Part shown: positions 1-9,124 of the stretch, piece by piece
Position numbering within the stretch: the first letter of the stretch is position 1
How the letters are laid out: every line of letters begins with the position of its first letter
Origin: Chromera velia
Lineage: Eukaryota > Sar > Chromeraceae
Assembly: GCA_018398765.1 (NCBI GenBank)
Contig: JAHBMJ010000696.1
Coordinates: 12,501-37,620, forward strand
Reading direction: 5' to 3'
DNA length: 25,120 bases
Program-made: the position numbers and the translations under genes
The notes under the pieces: model-generated
Database searches by the model: none
The model's input: the letters and a program-made list of their open reading frames with translations, nothing else
Told to the model about the DNA's origin: nothing

Positions 1-35
1 CACGCATGCGGCAGTCCGCGATATCTGCCAAGGGG

Positions 36-57
36 CCGCGCGCGGCGCCGCGCGCGG
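36..57. repeat. Perfect GC-only palindrome, 22 bp
   Basis: The 22 bases are all G or C and are their own reverse complement, with GGCGCC at the centre. They lie about 430 bases upstream of the POLE2 start codon. The sequence could form a very stable cruciform or hairpin, or simply be a CpG-rich promoter element. A related GC-rich patch without perfect symmetry occurs near 16477-16502. Confidence 0.9.
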
Positions 58-71
58 TGGGGGGTGGAGGC

Positions 72-257
72 TCATGCTCCTTCCATTGCCGTCTCCGCGT
101 GGTGCTCCTCAATCTGACATGCAACCGTCGGATTCAACTGACTGACTTCATCTTTTGCATTCTTAAATTTGCACATCTGTCCATCAGGATCCATCAGGTG
201 CGTGTGATCGAATTGGCTCAGTGCATGGAAAACCGTATGCAATGACTCTTCATTCAT
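72..257 (-). CDS. Possible small ORF or exon upstream of POLE2
   Basis: This 61-codon ATG-to-stop frame on the minus strand has a mixed, non-repetitive composition (it includes FHALSQFDHTHLMDPDGQ), which looks more protein-like than most shadow frames here. An AG lies directly before the ATG, so it could also be an internal or last exon of a gene mostly outside the window. No family was recognised. It sits in the putative POLE2 promoter region, head to head with that gene. It could easily be chance. Confidence 0.15.
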   Translation of the reverse strand: MNEESLHTVFHALSQFDHTHLMDPDGQMCKFKNAKDEVSQLNPTVACQIEEHHAETAMEGA

Positions 258-489
258 CTGACGGCGGTGTACGTCAGCAAGTAGAAAATTGCCACTTTAG
301 GCGATCTCCCATCGAAGCTTGGCTGCGGTGACAAATCATAAGAAACACGCGCAGCGTTTTTTTTTTTGCCACAAGACCAATTCTCTCAGCACAGCGAGGG
401 AGTTTTTATCCACGAAAAAAGAAGAGAACTGCATCCTTTGTCGTCCTCCTTCCAGCTTATTTTGCTTTGACGAGACGTATTCGGGGTGG

Positions 490-3037
490 ATGAAGAGTGC
501 CAGAGAGCAAGCGAGGGGGGTGAATCCCTTCCTCAAACAGATCTCTGCCTCTTTTTCACTGGCGGGCCTGCAGCTGCGTCCCCAGGCCGCCAAGCTGATA
601 GCCGAGTGGCTCCAGGGCAGTGCGTGTGATTCTCAACAGTCCGAAAACAATGCAGCAGAACACCTCGAAGAAGTGGTCAACATTTGCAAAGCGCTGGTGC
701 AGAAGCAGGCATCCGCATTCAAACGCTTGGCTAGCGCAGATGAGTGTATTGTTGACACCGACCTCGCAGGGGAAGCTTGCCGACTGCGCCTGGGCAGTTC
801 CCACGGACTGGGGGGTGGGGAAGATACACAGATGCATGAGAGCAGCCACAGTGCAACCCTCGATGACCGGATAATGTTTTCCGAAATTGCCGCCACCAAG
901 GCTCTCGGAGACGGCGTTTTTGTGATTGACGCTCTCAGAGACGTTGAACGCTTTGCGTACAGCACTACTGAGGGTGTGTTTCGTCACTCGAGCCCTGCTT
1001 TCCTGAGAAAAAGGTGGACCGAGCAGGAGCTCTCCCAACTAAGGCCGAACATAGCACGAGAAAGGTGGGAGGTATGGCAAGAAAGGAGAAGGAGAGGAAA
1101 GAAGGAGCAACCGTCTGTTCCTTCCGAGGCCTAATGTTTCTCTCTCTCTCTCTCAATCTGGACCGACTGTTTCTTGTGTTCTTCCCGCTGCTGCTGCCCT
1201 GCTCCTTTCAAAAAGCGTCCTGACGTGTGCCTTCCATTGACTTGTTGCGCCCGAGGCTTTCTTGACAGACCCTTTTCCAACTCACGGGCTGATTTTTTTT
1301 TTCTGCCTACCTGCCCGCTCTTCTCTGCCCGTTTCCCTCCCTCCCTGCCCTGTTCTTTGGGCAAAAAACAGACAGCATTTATAAACCATGATACTGAAGA
1401 GTGCAAGTCTCTCTCTCTCTCTCTCTCTCTGTATATGGTGCAGGTACAACCTGATGCTTCAGCGGTTGTTGAGAGACCCCCGATTCTTCTTGTCGACCGA
1501 CGTCGCCAACGCCCGTCGGCTGGAGGGTCAGATGGATGACTCGGTGTGTGTGACCCCCGTAGAGAGTCTGCGTGCCCCCTCCTCGGGTGCAAGTGGAAGT
1601 GGGGGGAAGGGAAATGGGAGGGTGATTTCGTTTGGCCGTCTGTCGAGATCAGGAATCGAGACATTGTGTCTGGAGGACTTGAGAAAGACAGTCCCTCTCG
1701 ACATCTCACAGGCAGAGGTGATGTCGGGATTTGTTGGGGAAGGGGCATTTGTATTGGTTGAGGGGGAGATGAGAGCGTCGGGGGTGTTTCACGTGTCCAC
1801 CATCGGGCATCCACCGATTCTCTCCAGAGATGCAACCCCGACGCATGTGAACTTTTTCGGGGGACCTCTTGAGCCGAGAGACGTGATGACACTCAAACAA
1901 ATGGAGATCTCACGTCCGTCTGAAGCACAGAGGCTTGTGTTTTCTCTGTCGGATGTCTACCTAGACGATTCGTCGGTGTTGTCGAGAATCGATCGACTCA
2001 TTGGATTGTGTGTGGAGCGACAGTGCGAACCATCTGCCCTTATTTTGATGGGCAATTTCCATTCTTCGGGGGGGGGGCAACTTTCCCTCTCCCCTTCGTT
2101 CCTCGAAGAATTCAAAAACGGTTTCACCGCCCTTCGGCAGATTCTCAAAAAGAGAAGGCAATTCCTTGACCGAACCCGCGTGATCTTCATTCCGGGCCCC
2201 GGGGACCCCGGCCCAATGAGTACGCTCTTTCCTAGGGGCCCCCTACCGCAGTCTCTCACCGCCGGAATCGCAGATGACCTCCAGAACGTCATTCTCGCCT
2301 CCAACCCCTGTCGTCTCCGACATTTCTCCCGAGAGATAGTCATCGTCAGACGAAATTTTCTGGCAGACATGGCCGGGCGTTCCCTCGGTCCTTCCACCCA
2401 ACTCTGCCCTCATCTGTCCCGTCTCTGGAAAGAAGAGACGGTGTTAGAGAGAGTAAAGAGAGAAGAGGCCTCAGGGCTCTCAAGTGTCCCCCTGGAAAGA
2501 CGGAGTGTTCGAGCCGCACTCGCCAGTGAGCTCGCACACACCCTTGCCTTCCAAGCACACCTAGACCCTCTGGGAGCTGCCGGCCCCATACAACAGGATG
2601 ACCTTAGGGGGGGGGTCACATCTGCCACCCCCTCTTACTGGGCGGCCCCGCTCCTTGCCGCCTGGCCGACCCCGGAAGGCACAGGGAAGTGGAAAGGGGG
2701 CCCAGACCCCAAAAAATGCGGAAAACAGCAACCCCCCTCCGCCCCCCCCTCGACCCACCCCCTCTGGGGTGCCGAGCAATCCCTCTGGCTGTATCCGATG
2801 CCCGATGCTCTCATCATAGGAGACACTTCCTTCCCTGGGGAGAACTCAGCAGTGAGTGGGGGAGAGGCAGTGTCCTCCTCTGCAGGGTGGGATCTGGAAA
2901 TTCAGACTGGAGACGCCCAGCCGTGTCTTGTGTGCAACACTGGGTCGTTCGCACGGAGCGGGTTCAGTTTCTACACATACACCCCAGAGTCGCCTGACGG
3001 CCCGGCGGCCATGGAGTCCTCGGCTGTGGTAGACTGA
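490..3037 (+). CDS. POLE2: DNA polymerase epsilon subunit 2 (B subunit, Dpb2/POLE2), two exons
   Basis: This is the non-catalytic B subunit of the leading-strand replicase, which holds Pol epsilon to the CMG helicase in the nucleus. Exons are 490-1064 and 1444-3037, giving 722 residues. The intron (1065-1443, AAAG|GTGGGA to GTGCAG|G, phase 2) recreates ARE-R-YNLMLQR, like RERYTILHQR of animal POLE2. ATG 490 is the first in-frame ATG and leads into the N-terminal helical domain (FSLAGLQLRPQAAKLIAEWL, residues 22-41). An OB-fold/phosphoesterase core follows: VPLDISQAEVMSGF (275-288), HVNFFGGP (326-333), FSLSDVYLDD (358-367), LILMGNF (391-397), FIPGPGDPGP (440-449), ASNPCRLRHFSREIVIVRRN (477-496), YPMPDALIIGD (642-652) and NTGSFARSGFSF (690-701). 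These are the B-subunit signatures; the phosphoesterase metal ligands are degenerate across this family. At 722 residues it exceeds the roughly 527 of human POLE2, mainly through low-complexity insertions near 208-250 and 505-635. Family assignment is firm. Confidence 0.93.
1408..1431 (+). repeat. (CT)n microsatellite forming the POLE2 intron pyrimidine tract
   Basis: About twelve CT units lie a dozen bases before the intron acceptor (TGCAG at 1439-1443). The microsatellite therefore doubles as the polypyrimidine tract of the only POLE2 intron. A second, shorter TC run lies near 1138-1155, in the 5' part of the same intron. Confidence 0.85.
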
Positions 3038-4451
3038 TCGTGAGCGGAAGAGAGGGAAGGGAAGGCAAGGGGGTAGAGAAGAAGGAAGGGGGAAAGAGGG
3101 ACGGTGTGGTGCGGTGTGGTGTGTTCAATAGATTTATTCTGCAGCTGTGTCGGTCAGTCTGACAGCTTCTAAGGACCGGGTTTCCCACGTCGCATTTTTT
3201 CTCTCCCCATTCATTCCTCTTCGTCCCTTCCGATGATTCAATTGAATTCAAACAACCTGAGAAGAGTGCACGTCAGAGGACTGCCTTTTTCCATGCAAAC
3301 ATCCATAGGGCAAGACGGAAAGAATGAAATCACCCTATTTTATTTTCTCTTTTCTTCCTTTTTTGACGGGTGTACGAGTGTTGAAGACAGGTGTGACTGA
3401 CGAAGTGAAAATGGAACAAGTGGGACAAAGAGTGAGTGTTTGACACAAAAAAGAAAAAACGTTTAGTTGGAGGCGAGCACGCACTTCAATTCACCGGCAG
3501 AAACATCAAATCAGGACGGAGGGGGGTTCCGAAGCTTTTCGCCGATCCATCTCATCTCTCTCTACCTGCCTCAGGGGTAGTCTCCCTCATTCCACACTCA
3601 AAAGAGCAGAAAGAACAGCAGCCCGTCTGTCAGTCAATCAACCTTTCTTCCATCCGTTTCTGCCCTGCTTTGTCAGTGGACTCAAAAGCATCAAAGCGAA
3701 AGAAAGGTGGACGGAGAGGAACAGAAGAGCACGGAGAGCCAGCGAACACAGGCAATTTATACACAGCCAGGGTATCTGTTCGGCGCTTCACTGGCAGACT
3801 CAGTGTCAGAAGCCAGCTCGGTTCCGTGTACAAGCTTCATTTGTATACGTGGAATGCATGCAGCCACGTTGCATGAAAAAGTGCCGCTGCGTGAATCGCA
3901 AGTAAAACTTTGAACATTGCCGGTGATGTCGTTTTAGATCTCTAGATGTAACTGAATGACTGAAGAATCGAATGACTACTGTAGACTACTATATGCAAGC
4001 ACAGCTGACTCTGAGCTGAGCTAGAAGCTTACTATAGCATATATATGATTAAACATTTTTTTTGTTTTCTAAAAAAAAATGTATAAAATTTATTAAAAAA
4101 ATTTATAAATTTCTAAGATCAGAACTAGGATCAGAACTTGATTTGCGGATCAGAAGTTCTTTCATATAATTGTGTGAAACAAGTTTTAAACTATAATTAA
4201 AGCAGTCACCTTCGCAGTCTTCAAGTTTATTTAATAAGGAATGTAGTAATTAGGCACGATTCGACCTATACTGCAAAGCTGTCAATTAAGCTGGAGAGAT
4301 TTTTTTTTTATTTTGTCAAAAAAACGTAGGAGAATGTGATTCATCAGCTAGCTCACTAACATTCATCAAGTTAATCTCTTTTTTTTAATGTTTCAGGGGG
4401 GCGCGGCAGGGATGCGGGGGAGGAAGGGTCATCGGGGGTGGGGAGAGGGAC
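3038..4451. other. POLE2 3' flank and spacer without a recognised gene
   Basis: A purine-rich stretch (about 3044-3105) follows the POLE2 stop and probably belongs to its 3' UTR. A plus-strand open frame at 3436-3876 is compositionally unremarkable and matches nothing I recognise. A TGCATGCA motif lies at 3855-3862. From about 4040 to 4390 the sequence becomes very AT-rich with long A and T runs. It then switches abruptly to a G-rich patch at 4396-4490. Confidence 0.6.
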
Positions 4452-4556
4452 ATGAGGAGATGGCTGTTGCTAGGGGTTGGGGTCGGCGTTTTCATCTGCA
4501 GGGTTCATGCATGGACGACTAATGCTGAGGAGGTAGAGGCACAGCTAGAGGCATAG
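4452..4556 (+). CDS. 34-codon ORF with a signal-peptide-like sequence; probable gene fragment
   Basis: The ATG at 4452 opens a frame of 34 codons closed by TAG at 4554-4556. It begins MRRWLLLGVGVGVF: two arginines, a hydrophobic core, then VHA before WTTNAEE, which fits a secretory signal peptide with a cleavage site near residue 20. The frame stays protein-like past the TAG (KHEQKECFLRKKL) to a GTAAG donor-like site at 4582. It may be the first exon of a decayed secreted-protein gene or a genuine micropeptide. Too short to assign. Confidence 0.3.
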   Translation: MRRWLLLGVGVGVFICRVHAWTTNAEEVEAQLEA

Positions 4557-4602
4557 AAGCACGAACAGAAGGAGTGCTTTCTTCGTAAGAAGCTTTAAAT
4601 GG

Positions 4603-4896
4603 ATGCATAGAAACGTTTTAGAGTCTTTCCGATTTTTGGAAGAGGCTTTAGAACAGTCTACGCTGACAAAGCAAATTAAGAAGGTTAACGAGAAGAATGT
4701 CTTCCCCCTTTCAGCGCTAGTACAGGCTTCCCACGGGGAACAGAGAAGGCCACTCCCCCCATGGCAAAAAAAGAGTTACCAGAAAAAAAGCTGCCAAAGG
4801 GAAAAGAAAAATAACAACTTTTCCCTGCCTAACGTTCAGGTTAGAAGTATCCAGCTAGCTCTGAATATGGATAACGACGGCACGTCAGAGTTATAG
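4603..4896 (+). CDS. Hypothetical lysine-rich ORF, possibly an exon or remnant
   Basis: The frame is open for 97 codons from ATG 4603 and, without a Met, back to about 4548. The first half looks like an amphipathic helix (FRFLEEALEQSTLTKQIKKV). The second half is lysine- and asparagine-rich and follows the AT-rich surroundings. It begins just after the signal-peptide ORF at 4452 but in a different frame, so the two could be parts of one broken gene. No domain recognised. Confidence 0.25.
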   Translation: MHRNVLESFRFLEEALEQSTLTKQIKKVNEKNVFPLSALVQASHGEQRRPLPPWQKKSYQKKSCQREKKNNNFSLPNVQVRSIQLALNMDNDGTSEL

Positions 4897-4919
4897 TGAT
4901 CAGGTTAATAGTACGTTGA

Positions 4920-5250
4920 GTTATAAATTTAGTTTTTTCTAAAAATTTAGTTTATATCAGTAGGATAACTCAAACCTAATTTTACTAATGATTTAAAAAA
5001 TAATAATTATTTAGATCATAAATAAAAATACGTGTCATAAGCCCTAGGGGGCTTAATCAAAGTTTTTTTTACTTTGACTCGTTTTTTACCTAAAAACACT
5101 TTATAAATCTGACAGAATTTAATGGTAAAATTGAGTCAAGGACTGGACCACAACCGTTCTTTACTGTTGTCTCCCTGGTAATTTGCTGAAAATGATCTAT
5201 TAAATCTTTGTCTGCTTGTCATGGCCCCTCACTTCGTGTACGTTACTCTT
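4920..5250. other. AT-rich block without a gene
   Basis: The sequence is dominated by A and T with runs such as TTTTTTT and stops in every frame. It separates two protein-like fragments. It could be an intron or spacer that has accumulated AT. No RNA gene or repeat family recognised. Confidence 0.6.
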
Positions 5251-5262
5251 ATATCTGTTCAG

Positions 5263-6270
5263 ATGGGTAGAGAAGATCCGAAACCTCCCCCCAGAGGAGT
5301 GTCTGCACTGGCGAGAGAACCTGAAGAGAGAGGAGGGTGAGAGGGCGTAGTGTTGCACCTGCTGTCTGCCTCACTCAGAAACTCAGGGAGGAAGAAGAGA
5401 CGGGAACCAGGATCTGGAAAGCCTCCGAAAGGGAGCCGAGGAGGAGAGTGAGCAGGCCACAGCAGTATGAATAGAAAATTTGATACAGCGCATCGAGAAC
5501 CCGTACAACTCATGGAGAGAGGCGGTCGCAATTCTGGCTACTGATTTATCAGGTTTAAAGAAAGAATTACAGAAGCACAGGGAGACGGCAGAGGCCTCCC
5601 CCCACCCCTCAACACACCGCCATGGATCCTGTGGGGTCTGGTTCCACACAAGCCTCAGAGCCGGAGATCCTTCTACGAACACCCAACAGCAAGTGCGTCG
5701 GTATACCAGTAGTGCGAAAAAGAGAGCGAGCCCCTCGAGGACGGGGGCACGGCTGTCTTCCGATTGGCGGTTGGGGGTTCTGACTTTTGAGTTTCTCTGC
5801 AGACTGAGAAGAGAGGTGCAGTGGGGGTCTGAGACTGTTGCGGATGCGGAGGGTCCGAAGCAGTGGTCAGGAAGGGAGAAAAGAACAGGGAGAGACCGAG
5901 TCTGCCCACAGGTAGCTCTACCACGCCTTGTTCAGGACGAATCTCTCATTGCTCTCAGCCCGTATAATGCCAAGAGCGGACACACACCTGGAGGCTTCCA
6001 ATCCAACCCAGCCGGAAGGTTTTTCTGCTACCACCTCCGAGTTAAGACATCCACATCAGCCAAAGACAGCCTCTGATGCTATTGCAGATAAAAGCCGGGT
6101 AAGAAACAGAGGTGCGCATGGAGAAAATGGATAGAAGAGAGGTCCAGACAATCAAAGAGAAAGTAGGCAACAGGATACAGGAAGTCCGCTGTTCTCTTCC
6201 CTTTGACAACCGTACCAATCCATACCCGTCCACTTCCATGCAGAGTCAAGCCTTAAATTCTATTTGTTGA
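5263..6270 (+). pseudogene. Degenerate protein-like region of unknown origin with in-frame stops
   Basis: After an acceptor-like TTCAG (5258-5262), one frame reads WVEKIRNLPPEECLHW..., then meets TAG at 5348 and TGA at 5468, and continues as a helical, charged segment (SWREAVAILATDLSGLKKEL) to about 5620. The first stop lies within a 42-nt GTGAGA...CTCAG segment that could be an unusually small intron. The second has no such excuse. A further frame at 6118-6270 reads MEKMDRREVQTIKEKVGNRI and ends at TGA 6268-6270. The pieces resemble exons of one broken gene or a decayed mobile element, but no family is recognised and no transposase or reverse transcriptase motifs were seen. Confidence 0.3.
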
Positions 6271-7111
6271 CTGATCCAATACTTTGAAACAATTTTTCTA
6301 TACCCTAGGCAATGTATTCCTACATGGATGTATGACTCGGAGAGCATGCACATACGTCGTTTAAGTTTTAATTTGATTCTAGTTTGAGTTTTGGTCGATC
6401 GTATCTGAACTACAGAAGGTGACTTTATTTATGCTTTTTTGAAGTCACTTTTCCCATCAATTATACTAGCCTTCATTATGGAGTCAATCATGATGTTCCA
6501 TGCAGCTTTATCTCGTTTCCACTTTATCTTTTTATACATATTTTGTTAATTGATTTAATCAAATTAAACCTTTATTATTTAGACCTCTTTTAATATGTCG
6601 CTTTGTTATAATATATGATCTAGTATGTTATACAATATTATGATCACTAGTAATGGCTATGATCATAATACTAAGTATCAATGTATCATATATATGCATT
6701 AATTAACTCAAGTTTACTCAGACTTTTATTTCAGTATACATCTTCCTAGACACCTTCATTCCATGATTTCTTTCGTTCACCTATATAGTCGTTCACTGAA
6801 AAAAAAATTAAATTAAATTTATAGTGAATATAACTTGAAAGTAATGGTCAGCCAGCCCCAATGTGTCTCAAAATTTATAAATTATATACAAAAATCAATA
6901 TGCTCTCTGCGAGACTCTCCGTTAGGTATTGAATGAAACATGAATCGTAACATGATACTAAGTTATTACTACCATGCAGTATACACAAACAAATTTTAAA
7001 AATTATAACTATAAGTTAATTTTTAGTTTAAAGATTTTATGAAACTACTATACATTTCATGCATTGCACGGGATAAAAAAACGCTTTACAGTCCGACGTT
7101 GAAAAACACTT
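6271..7111. other. AT-rich spacer without a gene
   Basis: About 840 bases of AT-rich sequence with no sustained frame, no splice-bounded exon and no recognised RNA gene. It lies downstream of the HNH gene's stop codon and so may contain that gene's 3' UTR and polyadenylation signals, which cannot be picked out against this base composition. Confidence 0.6.
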
Positions 7112-8299
7112 TCAACAATTCTTGTGTACTCTTAGACTCTCGGAGTCTCTTTGCTTATCTCCTTCTCCAGCTCCCTCTCTATCACAAGAAGATTCGGAAC
7201 CCGAGACAAATGTGCGCTCTTCACTTTCTTTCCGCTCTTTTCTGCGCTGATATGTAACCTTCATATACATGCTCCGGCTAATCCATTGCAAATGTTCGAC
7301 TTTATTGTTGAGTGAATTGCTGTCCATATGATCCACTTCCAGGGACGATTCAACAGCTCCTGCTGCCACGAGGGCCCTTTTCTGGTCCGAGAGGAAGCGG
7401 TCAGCGACTAGACGATGAACAAAATGCCTTTTACCCTTGATGATCACCTTCCTGTATCTTTTATCGTAGCTTCCCTCCGTAATTCTGAGTCCGTTAAAGC
7501 GTATACGACCTTTGTTCGACACTGCTGCTCCCGTGGGAGTTGCGTGGTCACTTCCTTTGGCTGCGAGAACGAGCTCACTGAAAAATTCCCCTTCAAACAC
7601 CCTAACCTTCTCTGGAAGCGGCCTCAGCTCCCAGTTCTTTACGTGCAGAATGGTGTTGGCTCGGAAGCCCGCCGCCAACTTTGAATTACTCGTTCCAAGA
7701 AACTGTGCGCATTTGTTGAAACCGGAAAATTCCATCTCAACTCCTGTCTTCGAGTTTTTTGCAGCCACAGGAATGGAACTACATCTGAGAAGTTTTGGTC
7801 GGGCAACCAAGCTTTCCGTCTTTCTCCGGTGTTCCGAAGGGGTCAAGAATTGAAGATTTTCGACTGAGTTATTTTGCTTATCACCATCGATGTGGTCGAC
7901 TTGAAGAGGAATAGACGGATTTGCTTTCTGTTTTGCTTCTTTTTCTGCTGCCAGAAAAGTTTCAGCGATCACAATATGCACTCTCACACATTTTTTGCTT
8001 TTCGAGAAGAAGACAGCAGGATATCCCCCTTTCGGGTTCAGGTACCCTCGAGTGATTCGGCCTCGCGTGTCCTGAAGACGCCCATCTTCGCAAGCTTTCC
8101 AGCCTGTGAGCTCACCATTGAAGCGAAGGGTGACTGGAACAAACCTTGAAACCTGCTGTTCGTTGATCGGTGGGGACCCTGTCTTGTCCTTCTTGGGAGG
8201 GGAGACTTCCTTCAGAAATCGGCATACGGTGTTGAACCATGGCCCTGTACTGCGAAAGAGCCTTTGAGACCGGCCTGGAAAAGATAGACTTCTCAACAT
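7112..8299 (-). CDS. Tandem NUMOD/HNH homing-type endonuclease, intronless
   Basis: The 395-residue protein carries two HNH_3-type units. Unit one: NUMOD4-like segment about 64-98, VHIVIAETFL (107-116) and VDHIDGDKQNNSVENLQF (134-151). Between them at about 172-225 is a NUMOD1-like helix-turn-helix (SKTGVEMEFSGFNKCAQFLG). Unit two: NUMOD4-like 244-292 (AAVSNKGRIRF), VHRLVADRFL (294-303) and VDHMDSNSLNNKVEHLQW (322-339). Both retain the DH pair, the first His and the NN...N residues expected of the beta-beta-alpha-metal nuclease, so both may be active. Such proteins in phages, organelles and large DNA viruses bind DNA through NUMODs and nick or cut it. ATG 8299 is the first Met after an in-frame stop at 8321-8323. 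Residues 1-30 are Arg/Ser/Phe-rich without acids, like a mitochondrial presequence (inference). The tail from about 350 is charged and low-complexity. Domain call firm; biological role unknown. Confidence 0.88.
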   Translation of the reverse strand: MLRSLSFPGRSQRLFRSTGPWFNTVCRFLKEVSPPKKDKTGSPPINEQQVSRFVPVTLRFNGELTGWKACEDGRLQDTRGRITRGYLNPKGGYPAVFFSKSKKCVRVHIVIAETFLAAEKEAKQKANPSIPLQVDHIDGDKQNNSVENLQFLTPSEHRRKTESLVARPKLLRCSSIPVAAKNSKTGVEMEFSGFNKCAQFLGTSNSKLAAGFRANTILHVKNWELRPLPEKVRVFEGEFFSELVLAAKGSDHATPTGAAVSNKGRIRFNGLRITEGSYDKRYRKVIIKGKRHFVHRLVADRFLSDQKRALVAAGAVESSLEVDHMDSNSLNNKVEHLQWISRSMYMKVTYQRRKERKESEERTFVSGSESSCDREGAGEGDKQRDSESLRVHKNC

Positions 8300-8689
8300 C
8301 CCAGTATGCGAGAAGCGTTGTCAAAGCTTTTGCAAGAAAGCCAGAGTTTCAGTACATACTTATGTATTAATATCAAAATCCGCAGAGGGGCAGAGCTCAC
8401 AAGCGTGCCTGACAGTTGAGGTACAGAGCATCAAATCAAACGCCCATTTCCTTGAACGTGCGTGTTGATAACTCCAGTGAGAAATCTGCCAGGACCAACT
8501 CTGCGCATGGATTCGTCTCGAGCATGCAGACTCACAAGCAATGGTTCTGATATATATGTAAAGGACTCAACTATATATAGGTCGGAGCGAATGAAGATCA
8601 AAGTGCGTCTGCATGTTCGTTGTACACAATTCAATCAGATGCTAAGACTCTTTTTAGTGTCTCTCCCGCCGGCATATACACAATTCAAT

Positions 8690-8890
8690 GCATGTTTCCA
8701 TCCATGCTGCATTCATGCATGCAGCATCTTGCAATTAACACTCTCTTTGTAGCTCTGGGTCCATCTTCCATGCAACATGCACGCGCGCGCATGCATGCAG
8801 TGTTGCAAGCATTGCATGAAGCATGCATGCATGCATGCAACACTCAATGTGCGCAACACCATGCAACATCGTATGCGCAACACCCTGTGA
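8690..8890. promoter_or_regulatory. TGCATGC/GCATGC motif cluster with hairpins
   Basis: GCATGC and TGCATGC motifs recur here, including a run of alternating GCAT at 8820-8839. Imperfect hairpins are formed by ATGCTGCA/TGCAGCAT (8704-8711 with 8720-8727) and AGTGTTGCA/TGCAACACT (8799-8807 with 8836-8844). TGCATGC is a known target of ApiAP2 transcription factors in apicomplexans. The cluster lies upstream of the HNH gene (minus) and of the channel fragment (plus), so it could be a shared regulatory region; it may instead be simple-sequence expansion. Single copies also occur at 3855, 17245 and 23820. Confidence 0.45.
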
Positions 8891-9124
8891 CACTGTATGC
8901 TCACGTACTTCAATTTGACTGCTGGACACGTCAGACTTTACTGAGCCTGGAAACGAAAGAAGACGGACAGGATGAAGAACGAGTTCCGCAAAAACAGGAC
9001 CGCGTTGTTTTCCAGAGTCTGATTTGTTTGACAGTATATATGTACCTGTCCACCTACTGTGAGAGTCAATCGATCCTTCGAACACCGAATTGTCCCGGTC
9101 TGTCTTCTTGCCGAGTCAACGAAC

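Noticed and set aside
1131..1892. 253-codon minus-strand ORF
   Set aside because: It is antisense to the POLE2 intron and second exon, with low-complexity composition from CT repeats.
3436..3876. 146-codon plus-strand ORF downstream of POLE2
   Set aside because: No motif, average composition, no Met context or splice support; likely chance.
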